This document shows, piece after piece, positions 1 to 6,332 of a stretch of 10,569 nucleotides of DNA (positions are counted from its first letter, which is position 1; each line of letters opens with the position of its first letter). The DNA lies in contig DKIP01000021.1 in assembly GCA_002454335.1 (NCBI GenBank), forward strand, positions 1 to 10,569, given 5' to 3'. Below the pieces are notes generated by a model. That model searched no databases, had not been told where the DNA came from, and saw only the letters and a program-made list of their open reading frames with translations. The stretch is from Cytophagaceae bacterium UBA6715. Lineage in GTDB: Bacteria > Bacteroidota > Bacteroidia > Cytophagales > Spirosomataceae. Made by a program: the position numbers and the translations under genes.

Positions 1-625
1 CAATATTTCTGATCTCATTGGATAGCCAAAGTCCTTGAAATGAACTGTTTATGCCAAAACGTTCAAACATGTTCGGTTTTTTGAACATGACATAAGCCAC
101 GAATTGTGCCCCCATGGAATGCCCAGATATCCCCCTATTCCCATTGAAACTGTATTTATTCTCGATGAAAGGAAGTATTTGATTGCTTAGGGTCTGTAGA
201 AACAGTTCCCCTTTTCCTGAAACGGTACTCCCTGCGGGTAAATTAAACATTTTTGCTTGTTTCACATCGTTTATCGTGTCACTTGAAAATGAAAAATCCG
301 GCCATCGGTTAATGAACCATTCGCTTGGCGTTTTTTCTGGCCCCGAAATTGTTACAACAACCACATCTTCAATGGAATTATCTAGCTGAAGAAATCGATG
401 CGCCCCATGTGCTATATACCCTGCGTAATATCCATCTAAAATATAATAGACGGGATATTTTTTAGTGGCATCGTATGTGACAGGCAATGATACTTCTAAC
501 GTGTATTTTTTTTGATTGTATTTTGACGTCAAATCAAACTTTGCTGTTAAGTCTTTCGTGAGCGGAAATTGGGCATAGACCGAATGGGCAAGCAAGAGGA
601 CAAGAATTAGGCAACTATGTTTCAT
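1..625 (-). CDS. Secreted alpha/beta-hydrolase, esterase type (3'-truncated by window edge)
   Basis: This is an open frame of 208 codons running off the left edge, so the C-terminus is missing. The start at 625 begins MKHSC and is followed by a Sec signal peptide with a likely cleavage after VYA (residue 18), so the product is exported. Further on I read YPVYYILDGYYAG, typical of the Fes/esterase-D group of alpha/beta hydrolases, and then the nucleophile elbow G-H-S-M-G with candidate catalytic Ser170. The catalytic Asp and His should lie beyond the window. The family hydrolyses esters (siderophore esters, acylated sugars, S-formylglutathione); the substrate here cannot be told. The gene starts 14 nt after the stop of the upstream membrane-protein gene, so the two are probably cotranscribed. 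Fold and exported status are secure; substrate is unknown. Confidence 0.88.
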   Translation of the reverse strand, partial: MKHSCLILVLLLAHSVYAQFPLTKDLTAKFDLTSKYNQKKYTLEVSLPVTYDATKKYPVYYILDGYYAGYIAHGAHRFLQLDNSIEDVVVVTISGPEKTPSEWFINRWPDFSFSSDTINDVKQAKMFNLPAGSTVSGKGELFLQTLSNQILPFIENKYSFNGNRGISGHSMGAQFVAYVMFKKPNMFERFGINSSFQGLWLSNEIRNI

Positions 626-639
626 GGCTAATGGGTAAA

Positions 640-1362
640 TTAAATTGTTAAGGGTACACGCACAAACCAAACGACGAAATTGCGCCAAAAAGGTAAATAC
701 ACGAGATCAAACAAGACCATTCCGTGTGCAATGATATAAAGGCATACGATCAAAGGAAATACCCACCGCGCTTTAGCCTGTTGACGTTCGCGAAAAATGA
801 TCACGAGAAAAACCGCATAAAGCGTAAATATCGTGGTCAAATAGGCCGCCAAAGGATCACTAATCACCCGAAATGCAAAGCGAATAAAGGCGGGCTCAAT
901 AAATGCCAATCCCGTCACAATCATTCCCCGCGCATGCAATTGATAGTCCTTTTTATACCGAATCGCGATGAAAAAAGCGGTCGCCAAGACCACCAAATCC
1001 TTGCATGAATTAAACGCCCCCACTAAATCGTTGTCCGACAGCGGCCCTTGATGCGGTATGCGCGAATGGGTTAATAAAATGATGGAAATAAAGATCAGAG
1101 GAATCAACCAATAGCTTACTTTTCCGAGCAAGCGATGAATCGCGACTTGCTTTTTCCGAATTAAAATCGGTTGGATAATCAACAAGCTCATCCAAAGAAT
1201 AAGCACCGTGGCATGGAAATGAAAATAATAGGTGAAATTGGCCGTTCCATCGAAAAATTTGGCAAAATACGTTGGCCAAAACCCCAGGCATACCAACAGG
1301 ATTAATCCGAAAAAGTAATAGCCTGATAAATCAAAGCGCAATTTTTTGACCTGGTTCTCCAT
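640..1362 (-). CDS. Seven-TM membrane protein with conserved-looking histidines
   Basis: This 240-residue protein has about seven hydrophobic segments, near residues 15-33, 45-67, 82-98, 122-138, 147-165, 172-190 and 200-222. Segment 2 opens with H48-x-H50, and the loop after it carries H76-R-L-L-G-K, followed by another His at 99. That pattern recalls DUF2306-like and other haem- or metal-binding small membrane proteins, but the match is by eye only. The N-terminus MENQVKKLRF is cytoplasmic in character and has no signal peptide. It lies directly upstream (14 nt) of the exported esterase and is probably in one operon with it. Function is unassigned; a haem-binding or redox role is only inference from the paired histidines. 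Confidence 0.8.
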   Translation of the reverse strand: MENQVKKLRFDLSGYYFFGLILLVCLGFWPTYFAKFFDGTANFTYYFHFHATVLILWMSLLIIQPILIRKKQVAIHRLLGKVSYWLIPLIFISIILLTHSRIPHQGPLSDNDLVGAFNSCKDLVVLATAFFIAIRYKKDYQLHARGMIVTGLAFIEPAFIRFAFRVISDPLAAYLTTIFTLYAVFLVIIFRERQQAKARWVFPLIVCLYIIAHGMVLFDLVYLPFWRNFVVWFVRVPLTI

Positions 1363-1545
1363 TTTTGTAAACTTCTAAAACCAAGATAGTTTATTCGGGA
1401 TACTCGTCCCCCATGACATCGAATATACATGTTCCAAAAACGGAAAAGGGAACAAATGTGCCTTGTAAAATCGGCTATCCTATGCACCAGAAAGCTTAGA
1501 AATATGAGAATCTTTGTAACTTCAGCGAATTAGAAATCCCCGTGC
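1363..1545. other. Divergent intergenic region
   Basis: This gap of 183 bp separates two divergently transcribed genes and should contain both promoters. I see no clear Bacteroidota promoter pair (TTG and TAnnTTTG at the usual spacing), no strong inverted repeat and no RNA gene. Confidence 0.4.
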
Positions 1546-2217
1546 ATGAAGTACATAAAGTTAAAAAATATACTCCTGCTCATCAGCGCAATAAGCCTTT
1601 TCTTCATGCTCATCATTGGGCTAAAATATCCCAAACAACTTAAACGAATTATCAAACGTGTGATTTATTGGGAATATTTTACAAACCGAGATAGCTCTTG
1701 TGAGCAATGCGATTTCCTATTTCAAGATGGAGTTTCAGAGCAGGAAAAGGCCTTTCAAAGCGAAGGGATCAAACCCAAAAACAGTTTCGCGGCCATTCAC
1801 AAGTTAATCGACAAACATGTATTGCGTGAAATTGAAACCTGTGAGGATTATGTCGTGGAACCAATGGATGCATCCGTTCCATGCCTGTTACCTAAAGGGG
1901 TCAAATTCTTAAAGCGCTTATCCCAGGATTATCGAACGCTGTGTGAACAAGAGCATTTGGAATATGTTCCCTTTCGGATAACAAGTGCCACTCGGTCGAC
2001 CGAGTCGGTGAAAACACTCCAACAAAATAATGGCAATGCCATCGAGAACTCGGCGCACCTACGCGGAAAAACATTGGATATTAGCTATTTATCAGCGAAA
2101 AACGAGGTCGAGCAAAAAAAGCTTTTCATTAAAGCTTTGGCCGCTTTAAAACAGGAGGGGTTATGTTATGTGAAATATGAAGTGAATATGAAATGCTTGC
2201 ATATTACTTGTAGGTAG
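1546..2217 (+). CDS. DUF5715-type, M15 peptidase-like membrane-anchored protein
   Basis: The protein has 223 residues with an N-terminal signal anchor (about residues 8-27), so the rest should face the periplasm. The C-terminal third carries features of the M15/VanX-type zinc peptidase fold: SATRS, then S-A-H171-L-R-G-K-T-L-D178-I-S-Y (an H-x6-D zinc motif), and near the end K-Y-E212 and C-L-H219-I-T. This matches the DUF5715 family of Bacteroidota as I know it, in which HxxGxxxD and a terminal CxHIT-like motif are kept. His171, Asp178 and His219 are the candidate zinc ligands. If active it would act on peptidoglycan peptides, but activity is not established for the family. Glu212 is seven residues before the last His, unlike the E-x-x-H of classical M15 enzymes. 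The gene stands alone on the plus strand, with 146 bp to the next. Confidence 0.82.
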   Translation: MKYIKLKNILLLISAISLFFMLIIGLKYPKQLKRIIKRVIYWEYFTNRDSSCEQCDFLFQDGVSEQEKAFQSEGIKPKNSFAAIHKLIDKHVLREIETCEDYVVEPMDASVPCLLPKGVKFLKRLSQDYRTLCEQEHLEYVPFRITSATRSTESVKTLQQNNGNAIENSAHLRGKTLDISYLSAKNEVEQKKLFIKALAALKQEGLCYVKYEVNMKCLHITCR

Positions 2218-2363
2218 TTACCCCATTTTGAAGAATACATTGGCGTTTTATCATACGCATATTGATTAGAAGCTTATGCAAGAATAACACTGTCGCTAAT
2301 TATTGCTGTTCGCCAAGCTCTAAAAAATAATTATATTCACGATAGTAATTAATCTCCTATCGC

Positions 2364-3038
2364 ATGAAGCATGTATTCACCTGGTTAATCTTCTTTCTCA
2401 TTTTTTCCCATGTTGAAGGACGAGCCCTCATCATACATAATGATTCTGTACAAATAAGTGGAATTCCGAGAAGCTTGACTTGGGAAATTAAACCGAGGAA
2501 ATTTATTCAAGGCAAAAATTCGATAACGATTTTTTCGGGTGAAAAAACGGATATGTTTAGGGATCCCAATGTAACCTACAACACGGACAATGCCCCCAAA
2601 TTACTTTTCAAATCCGACTCCAACTTTGTTTTTACGGCTGCCATCCACCATGATTTTATTAGCAAATGGGATGGAGGAGCTTTGGTATTGAAAGCGGATA
2701 GCTTGAATTGGGTGAAGTGCTGTTTTGAAAAAGATTATACCGGAGCTAGAAGAATTGTGACAGTGGTCACCAAGGGGATATCCGATGATTGTAACTCGGT
2801 TAAACTAACAAAAAACAAGGTCTATTTTAAAATCGCCAAAGCGGACAATGTCATTACTCTGTATTATTCTGAGTCGGGGAAAAATTGGTATTTAATCCGA
2901 CACTTTACCTTTGATTCAAGCCACCTCCTACAAGTCGGATTACTCGCACAGTCGCCTACCGGAAAAGACTGTCGGGTCACCTTCAGCGAACTAACCTACC
3001 AAGCTAAAAAGATTAAGGATCCCTATGCAGGGGAATAG
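2364..3038 (+). CDS. Exported DUF1349 protein (concanavalin-like beta sandwich)
   Basis: The protein has 224 residues and starts with a signal peptide (MKHVFTWLIFFLIFSHVEG), so it is exported. The mature part matches the DUF1349 family, a concanavalin A-like beta sandwich related to glucanase folds. Landmarks are: an early SGIPRSLTWEIKP strand; WDGGALVLKADSLNWVKCCFE in the middle; the family signature G-I-S-D-D-C-N-S; then the SGKNWYLIRHF strand and GLLAQSPTGKDCRVTFSELTY near the end. Length is normal for a full single-domain member. Proteins of this family are thought to bind or act on carbohydrate, but no catalytic residues are established, so I give no reaction. It has its own 146-bp upstream gap and is followed by about 200 bp of AT-rich DNA. 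Confidence 0.85.
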   Translation: MKHVFTWLIFFLIFSHVEGRALIIHNDSVQISGIPRSLTWEIKPRKFIQGKNSITIFSGEKTDMFRDPNVTYNTDNAPKLLFKSDSNFVFTAAIHHDFISKWDGGALVLKADSLNWVKCCFEKDYTGARRIVTVVTKGISDDCNSVKLTKNKVYFKIAKADNVITLYYSESGKNWYLIRHFTFDSSHLLQVGLLAQSPTGKDCRVTFSELTYQAKKIKDPYAGE

Positions 3039-3241
3039 GTGATACTAGAACAGGCAAAGATCATCCCATTTACTTTCAGAGTGAAAGAGAAAATTCAAAA
3101 GATGGCGCGAAAAAATAGAATTATATAGTCACAAATTGGATTACTTAAATCGCAAAAATCAATTTTCAGACATATATCCCAACAACCTCAATAAAAAGGC
3201 TTCAATTTTTATGTGACACCCTTCCTGATATAATAAATCAG

Positions 3242-3616
3242 ATGGATGATGCAACGTTTTCAAAGAAAGATGATCCAAACAAATGGAGTAAAAAAGAAAT
3301 TTTAGGCCATTTGATTGATAGTGCAACCAATAACCACCAACGATTTATCCGGGCACAATTTGAAACGAATCCTGAAATAATTTATGACCAAGTGAATTGG
3401 AACCGATTTAGTTATTACCAACAAATGAACTCGAGTGATTTGATTGGATTTTGGTTGACATACAATAAACATTTGATTAATCTGATCAAAAATATACCAA
3501 GGGAAAATTTATCCCGAACCTGTTTCATAGCTGGAAACTTACTTACATTACAATTTTTGATAGAAGATTATATTGTTCATTTAGAGCATCACATGAAGCA
3601 AATATTAAATGATTGA
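3242..3616 (+). CDS. DinB-like metal-binding protein, 5' end uncertain or damaged
   Basis: The 124 residues from the first ATG match the DinB-like four-helix superfamily: KWSKKEILGHLIDSATNNHQRF near the start, the YDQVNW segment, and EDYIVHLEHHMKQIL at the end. His23, His113 and His117 form the expected metal-binding triad. Family members usually begin 20-40 residues earlier. The frame continues upstream of the ATG, open from 3149, and reads SIKRLQFLCDTLPDIINQ directly before MDDATF. That is just what the missing first helix should look like, but no ATG, GTG or TTG lies in that stretch. The true start may be a rare codon such as ATA or ATC, or the start may have been lost. The gene points against the neighbouring minus-strand array, and its stop is 13 nt from a palindrome there. 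Substrate is unknown; homologues include thiol-dependent enzymes. Confidence 0.78.
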   Translation: MDDATFSKKDDPNKWSKKEILGHLIDSATNNHQRFIRAQFETNPEIIYDQVNWNRFSYYQQMNSSDLIGFWLTYNKHLINLIKNIPRENLSRTCFIAGNLLTLQFLIEDYIVHLEHHMKQILND

Positions 3617-3628
3617 AATTAAAAATGA

Positions 3629-3646
3629 GTTGGTCAATTGACCGAC
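3629..3646. repeat. Palindrome at outer junction of repeat copy 1
   Basis: GTTGGTCAATTGACCGAC is an 18-nt palindrome with one G-T wobble pair. It sits where the other repeat copies have their GGTTA...TAACC hairpin, 13 nt from the DinB stop codon. It differs in sequence from the other three hairpins but keeps the GGT/ACC ends. Confidence 0.6.
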
Positions 3647-3740
3647 ACCTTGTGTTTTCTTGCTCCCCTGACAGACGAAAAATTCAGCTATCATGTGTTG
3701 ATAGCGTTTGAGTGACTATTAGGTAAATGAAGGGTTAACT
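3643..3740 (-). repeat. attC-like intergenic repeat, copy 1 (most diverged)
   Basis: This is the most diverged of four related repeats of about 98 nt. It ends at GTTAACT (3734-3740), adjacent to the stop codon of the DUF1059 gene. It shares the inner block TTGCTCCCCTGACAGACG and the TTCAGCTAT element with the others, and the TAAT..AGG tract near the end. The outer box that reads GTATAAC in the other copies has decayed to CGACACC here. Arm-to-arm complementarity is weak. Copy membership is clear from the shared block; an attC role is inference. Confidence 0.6.
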
Positions 3741-3741
3741 A

Positions 3742-3972
3742 TTACATTAGATTATTAAATTCCTCTTTTTTACTTTCAAACCAGGTAGCAAAGTCAGATG
3801 AATCTTTCATTAACTTTTGCATTTCATTCATCGCCTGAATATGGGCAGCATCGCCCTTTTGAAACATTTCCATTCCGTGTTTTTTACTTTGGTTAGCAAT
3901 TTCATCAAAGGTCTCGCCTAAGAATTCAAAATCACAAGCTCCGCCGAGCTGTTTGCAGGTCATTTTTTTCAT
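3742..3972 (-). CDS. DUF1059 small protein, copy A
   Basis: This 76-residue protein opens MKKMTCKQLGGACDFEF, the hallmark of DUF1059: two Cys (6 and 13) around GG, then the helix FDEIANQSKKHGMEMF and a C-terminal helix with WFESKK. There is no signal peptide, so it is cytosolic. The function of the family is unknown; the two cysteines could bind a metal or be redox active (inference). It starts 7 nt after the stop of the TfoX_N gene, so the two are translationally close and form a bicistronic unit. It is about 84% identical to the copy at 5709-5945. The stop codon is one base from the GTT box of the repeat that follows. Confidence 0.9.
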   Translation of the reverse strand: MKKMTCKQLGGACDFEFLGETFDEIANQSKKHGMEMFQKGDAAHIQAMNEMQKLMKDSSDFATWFESKKEEFNNLM

Positions 3973-3979
3973 AATAATT

Positions 3980-4324
3980 TTATTCCTGGGTTAATAAGTG
4001 ATTAAATTCCAATGCTTTTTCAATCCAAAAATCAAGCCCCTCATCCATATCAAAACCAGACGCCTTGATAAATAAAAATCCTCGCATGACTTGTCCAGTA
4101 AAGTCCATGATGGTACTCCCGTTTTGGTACAACAATTTCTCGTAATTAAGTTTCCCAACACGCACCATCAATCTGTCTTCATTGCGTTTTTTATCAAAAT
4201 CTAATCCGATACACATTGCATCGCGCACCATAAAAATAAGGCCCCCCATCATTTTCTTTTCAAAATAATGAACTCCATTTAACCGGGCTCGTATTCGGTC
4301 CGCTTGATGTTCAGCATATGCCAT
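3980..4324 (-). CDS. TfoX/Sxy N-terminal domain protein, copy A
   Basis: This is a 114-residue, single-domain TfoX_N protein. Recognisable blocks in order are KKMMGGLIFMVRDAMCIGL (residues 23-41), DRLMVRVGKLNYEKLL, then MDFTGQVMRGFLFI and the closing helix LDFWIEKALEFNHLL. It lacks the C-terminal helix-hairpin domain of the competence regulator TfoX/Sxy, so a role in competence should not be assumed; most stand-alone TfoX_N proteins are uncharacterised. The ATG follows the repeat hairpin by about 11 nt after its T-run, with no clear ribosome binding site. It is cotranscribed with the DUF1059 gene 7 nt downstream and is about 87% identical to the copy at 5958-6302. Confidence 0.92.
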   Translation of the reverse strand: MAYAEHQADRIRARLNGVHYFEKKMMGGLIFMVRDAMCIGLDFDKKRNEDRLMVRVGKLNYEKLLYQNGSTIMDFTGQVMRGFLFIKASGFDMDEGLDFWIEKALEFNHLLTQE

Positions 4325-4334
4325 TGCTTAAATA

Positions 4335-4367
4335 AAAAAGGTTATACGTTAAAAGTATAACCTTTTT
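4335..4367. repeat. Hairpin at junction of repeat copy 2
   Basis: A perfect inverted repeat, AAAAAGGTTATAC / GTATAACCTTTTT, encloses a 7-nt loop. It is terminator-like on both strands. On the minus strand it sits immediately before the TfoX_N start, too near for a promoter between the T-run and the ATG, so a plain terminator role for the cassette gene is hard to reconcile. Confidence 0.75.
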
Positions 4368-4451
4368 ATCATTATTGCCCCCTTACAGACAAAGATGCAG
4401 CTGTAATATAATGTTTAAGTAAATTACTATTAAGAAATCACGCGGTTAAAC
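4355..4451 (-). repeat. attC-like intergenic repeat, copy 2
   Basis: This 97-nt repeat lies between the exported orphan gene and the TfoX_N gene. Read on the minus strand it begins GTTTAAC (matches the R'' consensus RYYYAAC) and ends GTTATAC (one base off GTTRRRY); these two boxes are complementary at 6 of 7 positions. Inside, CATTAT..TTACAG is matched by CTGTAA..ATAATG around the conserved GCTGCATCTTTG loop, giving an imperfect hairpin. The conserved inner block is shared with the other copies. Confidence 0.65.
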
Positions 4452-4501
4452 TTTGTACAAAGTTGCAAGAGGTTCTTTTTTTTCAGCAAAAATCTTACAA
4501 T

Positions 4502-5083
4502 TTATTTCTTAAAATTTAGACTACCACAGGGAACCGTTATGACATCTTTACCAGCAGCAATCTTGTAAAATAATTGTTTATCTTTTAGAATATATTCTGC
4601 GCGAACCGGCCACTTTGTATTATGAATGAAAATTACGTTATAAAATAAGTAATTATTGAATGGTGAAATTCTATTGTTCAAATCCTTTAATTGATTTGAT
4701 TCATTATATAAAAGTGATGGTATGCCTAAAAGACCAAAATCGAACTCTTGCACTTTTTCATTTGTCATATTCGACTTTGTAAAGGCAACTTTAGCGAACG
4801 ATTCTTCCGATTTAAAGGAAATAATTGTCGGAAATTTAATTTTTACGTCCAATGACGTTATTGCTTCATTGCGTACATTAGTCCAAAAAATGAAATAATT
4901 ATAGTCCTTTCCCTTGTAGGAAACGATTCCGCCTCCCTTTGGTAAACTATTAGTAATTATTATTTTCTTTAGGGGTGATGCTGTATAAACAAATTGAGAA
5001 TATTCCCAATTTCGCTTTTGATCTGATTGTCCATGCAGATTAAACGTGAAATATATAAGGAGGAAAACAAAAAAGGGTTTCAT
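4502..5083 (-). CDS. Exported protein of unknown function
   Basis: I do not recognise this 193-residue protein. It begins with a signal peptide (MKPFFVFLLIYFTFNLHGQ, likely cleavage near residue 18) and has no further membrane segments, so it should be periplasmic or attached to the cell surface; there is no lipobox cysteine. The mature part is rich in beta-prone stretches and aromatic residues (YFIFWTNVRNEAIT, YLFYNVIFIHNTKWPVRAEYIL), suggesting a beta-sandwich-like fold, but this is inference. Only one cysteine is present, close to the C-terminus. The gene occupies a unit of the cassette-like array by itself, starting 8 nt after the T-run of one hairpin and ending about 50 nt before the GTT box of the next repeat. 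Composition is strongly AT-rich. Confidence 0.82.
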   Translation of the reverse strand: MKPFFVFLLIYFTFNLHGQSDQKRNWEYSQFVYTASPLKKIIITNSLPKGGGIVSYKGKDYNYFIFWTNVRNEAITSLDVKIKFPTIISFKSEESFAKVAFTKSNMTNEKVQEFDFGLLGIPSLLYNESNQLKDLNNRISPFNNYLFYNVIFIHNTKWPVRAEYILKDKQLFYKIAAGKDVITVPCGSLNFKK

Positions 5084-5091
5084 GAAATCAT

Positions 5092-5124
5092 AAAAGGGTT
5101 ACGCGATACAAGTATAACCCTTTT
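5092..5124. repeat. Hairpin at junction of repeat copy 3
   Basis: The inverted repeat AAAAGGGTTA / TAACCCTTTT has a 13-nt loop, in the same position as the hairpins of copies 2 and 4. It lies just upstream of the start codon of the exported orphan gene. Confidence 0.7.
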
Positions 5125-5213
5125 ATCTTTTTATTGCTTCCCTTACATACGAACGATGCAGCTTTAATATAATGTTTGATTATATTATTAATCAGGTGAT
5201 TTAAGGGTTGAAC
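5112..5213 (-). repeat. attC-like intergenic repeat, copy 3
   Basis: This 102-nt copy lies between the SnoaL-like and the orphan genes. On the minus strand it starts GTTCAAC (fits RYYYAAC) and ends GTTATAC. The two arms pair over roughly two thirds of the first 24 positions: the boxes, then CCTT, then ATC, then T-ATT, with symmetric unpaired positions between, much like an attC stem. The inner GCTGCATCGTTCG block matches the other copies. An attC role has not been tested by folding. Confidence 0.65.
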
Positions 5214-5243
5214 CTCGTTTCAAATTGCAGAAGGATTAACTGC

Positions 5244-5588
5244 CTACTTTGCCTGCTGTTCCATAAAGGATAGTTTATCCCAGTAACCCCTTTGGTAAAC
5301 TATTTTATCATTTTCAATCCAAAAAAATCCACATCCACGAAGACCTTTAGGGTCTTTCCATTCTAACATCCCAACATTCCCATCCTCAAATATGTTCTCC
5401 ACGATACATACCATCTCATATTTTTCAAATTCATCCTTAAACATATTCCTGATGTTGGCTCTCCCTTCCGTAATTCCATTGGGTGTCTGATGATTTATGC
5501 AATTTTCAGCGTATAATTCGCCTAATCCATCATAATCGTAACGGTTGAAGCATTCAACCCATTTTTGTAATATCTCTTTCGGTGTCAT
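5244..5588 (-). CDS. SnoaL-like (NTF2 fold) protein
   Basis: The 114 residues starting MTPKEILQKWVECFNRYDYDGL match SnoaL-like proteins of the NTF2 superfamily. Landmarks are: helix 1 with W-x-x-C-F-N; LYAENCINHQTPNGITEGRANIRNMF; then the strands EMVCIVENIFEDGNVGMLEWKD and GCGFFWIENDKIVYQRGYWDKL. The size is normal for a single NTF2 domain, which can be an isomerase, hydrolase or binding protein; the substrate is unknown. I place the start at 5588, not at the longer in-frame ATG at 5651: the extra 21 residues are a translation of the intergenic repeat and its hairpin, and homologues begin near MTPKE. No signal peptide belongs to the domain, so it is probably cytosolic. It is the single gene of its array unit. 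Confidence 0.87.
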   Translation of the reverse strand: MTPKEILQKWVECFNRYDYDGLGELYAENCINHQTPNGITEGRANIRNMFKDEFEKYEMVCIVENIFEDGNVGMLEWKDPKGLRGCGFFWIENDKIVYQRGYWDKLSFMEQQAK

Positions 5589-5595
5589 AAAATAA

Positions 5596-5628
5596 AAAAA
5601 GGTTACACTATAAAAGTATAACCTTTTT
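5596..5628. repeat. Hairpin at junction of repeat copy 4
   Basis: The inverted repeat AAAAAGGTTACAC / GTATAACCTTTTT has a 7-nt loop and one imperfect pair. It is nearly identical to the hairpin of copy 2 and lies 7 nt upstream of the SnoaL-like start codon on the minus strand. Confidence 0.72.
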
Positions 5629-5714
5629 ATCATTATTGCTCCCCTTTTCAACGAAAGATGCAGCTATAATGCGATGATTGAGTATGTGAATATTAGGAAA
5701 TTAAAGGGTTAAAT
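5616..5714 (-). repeat. attC-like intergenic repeat, copy 4
   Basis: This 99-nt copy lies between the DUF1059 copy B and SnoaL-like genes. On the minus strand it starts ATTTAAC (fits RYYYAAC) and ends GTTATAC. The TAA stop codon of the DUF1059 gene lies inside the first box. The stretch from GCTGCATCTTTC through GGGGAGCAATAATG to the hairpin is almost identical to copy 2, which also borders a gene of the duplicated pair's array. Confidence 0.65.
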
Positions 5715-5945
5715 ATTGTTTAATCTATTAAACTCCTTCTTTTTACTTTCGAACCATTTAGCAAAGTCAGATGGCTCTTTCATCATCTTTTGCATTTCAT
5801 TCATGGCTTCTATATGGGCCTGATCGCCAATTTGGAACATTTCCATTCCGTGTTTTTTACTTTGGTTTGCAATTTCATCAAAAGACTCTCCTAAAAATTC
5901 AATATCACAAGCTCCACCGAGCTGTTTGCAGGTCATTTTTTTCAT
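5709..5945 (-). CDS. DUF1059 small protein, copy B
   Basis: This 78-residue paralogue of the protein at 3742-3972 (about 64 of 76 positions identical by hand count) keeps Cys6 and Cys13 and the MKKMTCKQLGGACD opening. Changes cluster in the second half, and the C-terminus is two residues longer (NRLNNI). Function is unknown, as for the family. It starts 12 nt after the stop of TfoX_N copy B, so the pair is bicistronic as in copy A. Its stop codon lies within the GTT box of the following repeat, so gene end and repeat end overlap. Confidence 0.9.
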   Translation of the reverse strand: MKKMTCKQLGGACDIEFLGESFDEIANQSKKHGMEMFQIGDQAHIEAMNEMQKMMKEPSDFAKWFESKKKEFNRLNNI

Positions 5946-5957
5946 TTCGTATTTGTA

Positions 5958-6302
5958 TTATTCTTGTGTTAATAATTGGTTGAATTCTAGTCCTTTTTTT
6001 ATCCAAAAATCAAGTCCTTCTTCAAAATCAAAACCAGAAGCCTTAATAAATAAAAATCCTCGCATTACTTGTCCGGTAAAGTCCATTATTGTACTTCCAT
6101 TTTGGTGCAACAAATTCTCGTAATTAAGTTTCCCAACACGCACCATCAATCTATCTTCATTACACTTTTTATCAAAATCTAATCCGAAACACATTGCATC
6201 GCGCACCATAAAAATAAGGCCACCCATCATTTTCTTTTCAGAATAGGGGACTCCTTTTAATCGTTCTCTAATGCGGTCCGCTTGATATTCAGAATAGGCC
6301 AT
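5958..6302 (-). CDS. TfoX/Sxy N-terminal domain protein, copy B
   Basis: This 114-residue paralogue of the protein at 3980-4324 has about 99 of 114 positions identical by hand count. The core KKMMGGLIFMVRDAMC and MDFTGQVMRGFLFI blocks are unchanged; most differences lie in the N-terminal 22 residues and the last 25. As in copy A there is only the N-terminal TfoX domain, with no competence-type C-terminal domain. It is the first gene of the array on the minus strand and begins 38 nt after the corA stop codon, so it may be read from the corA promoter as well as its own. Confidence 0.92.
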   Translation of the reverse strand: MAYSEYQADRIRERLKGVPYSEKKMMGGLIFMVRDAMCFGLDFDKKCNEDRLMVRVGKLNYENLLHQNGSTIMDFTGQVMRGFLFIKASGFDFEEGLDFWIKKGLEFNQLLTQE

Positions 6303-6332
6303 TTCAATAGTTTAATCAAATAGATATACATT

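Noticed and set aside
183..389. 68-codon plus-strand open frame at the left edge
   Set aside because: It lies opposite the esterase frame, which has a signal peptide and GHSMG motif.
724..1008. 94-codon plus-strand open frame inside the membrane-protein gene
   Set aside because: It is antisense to a clear coding region, its product is basic low-complexity sequence, and it matches no family.
3629..3740. CRISPR array reading of the repeats in the 3600-5720 region
   Set aside because: The repeats are about 100 nt, diverged, and separated by whole genes, not by spacers of uniform short length.
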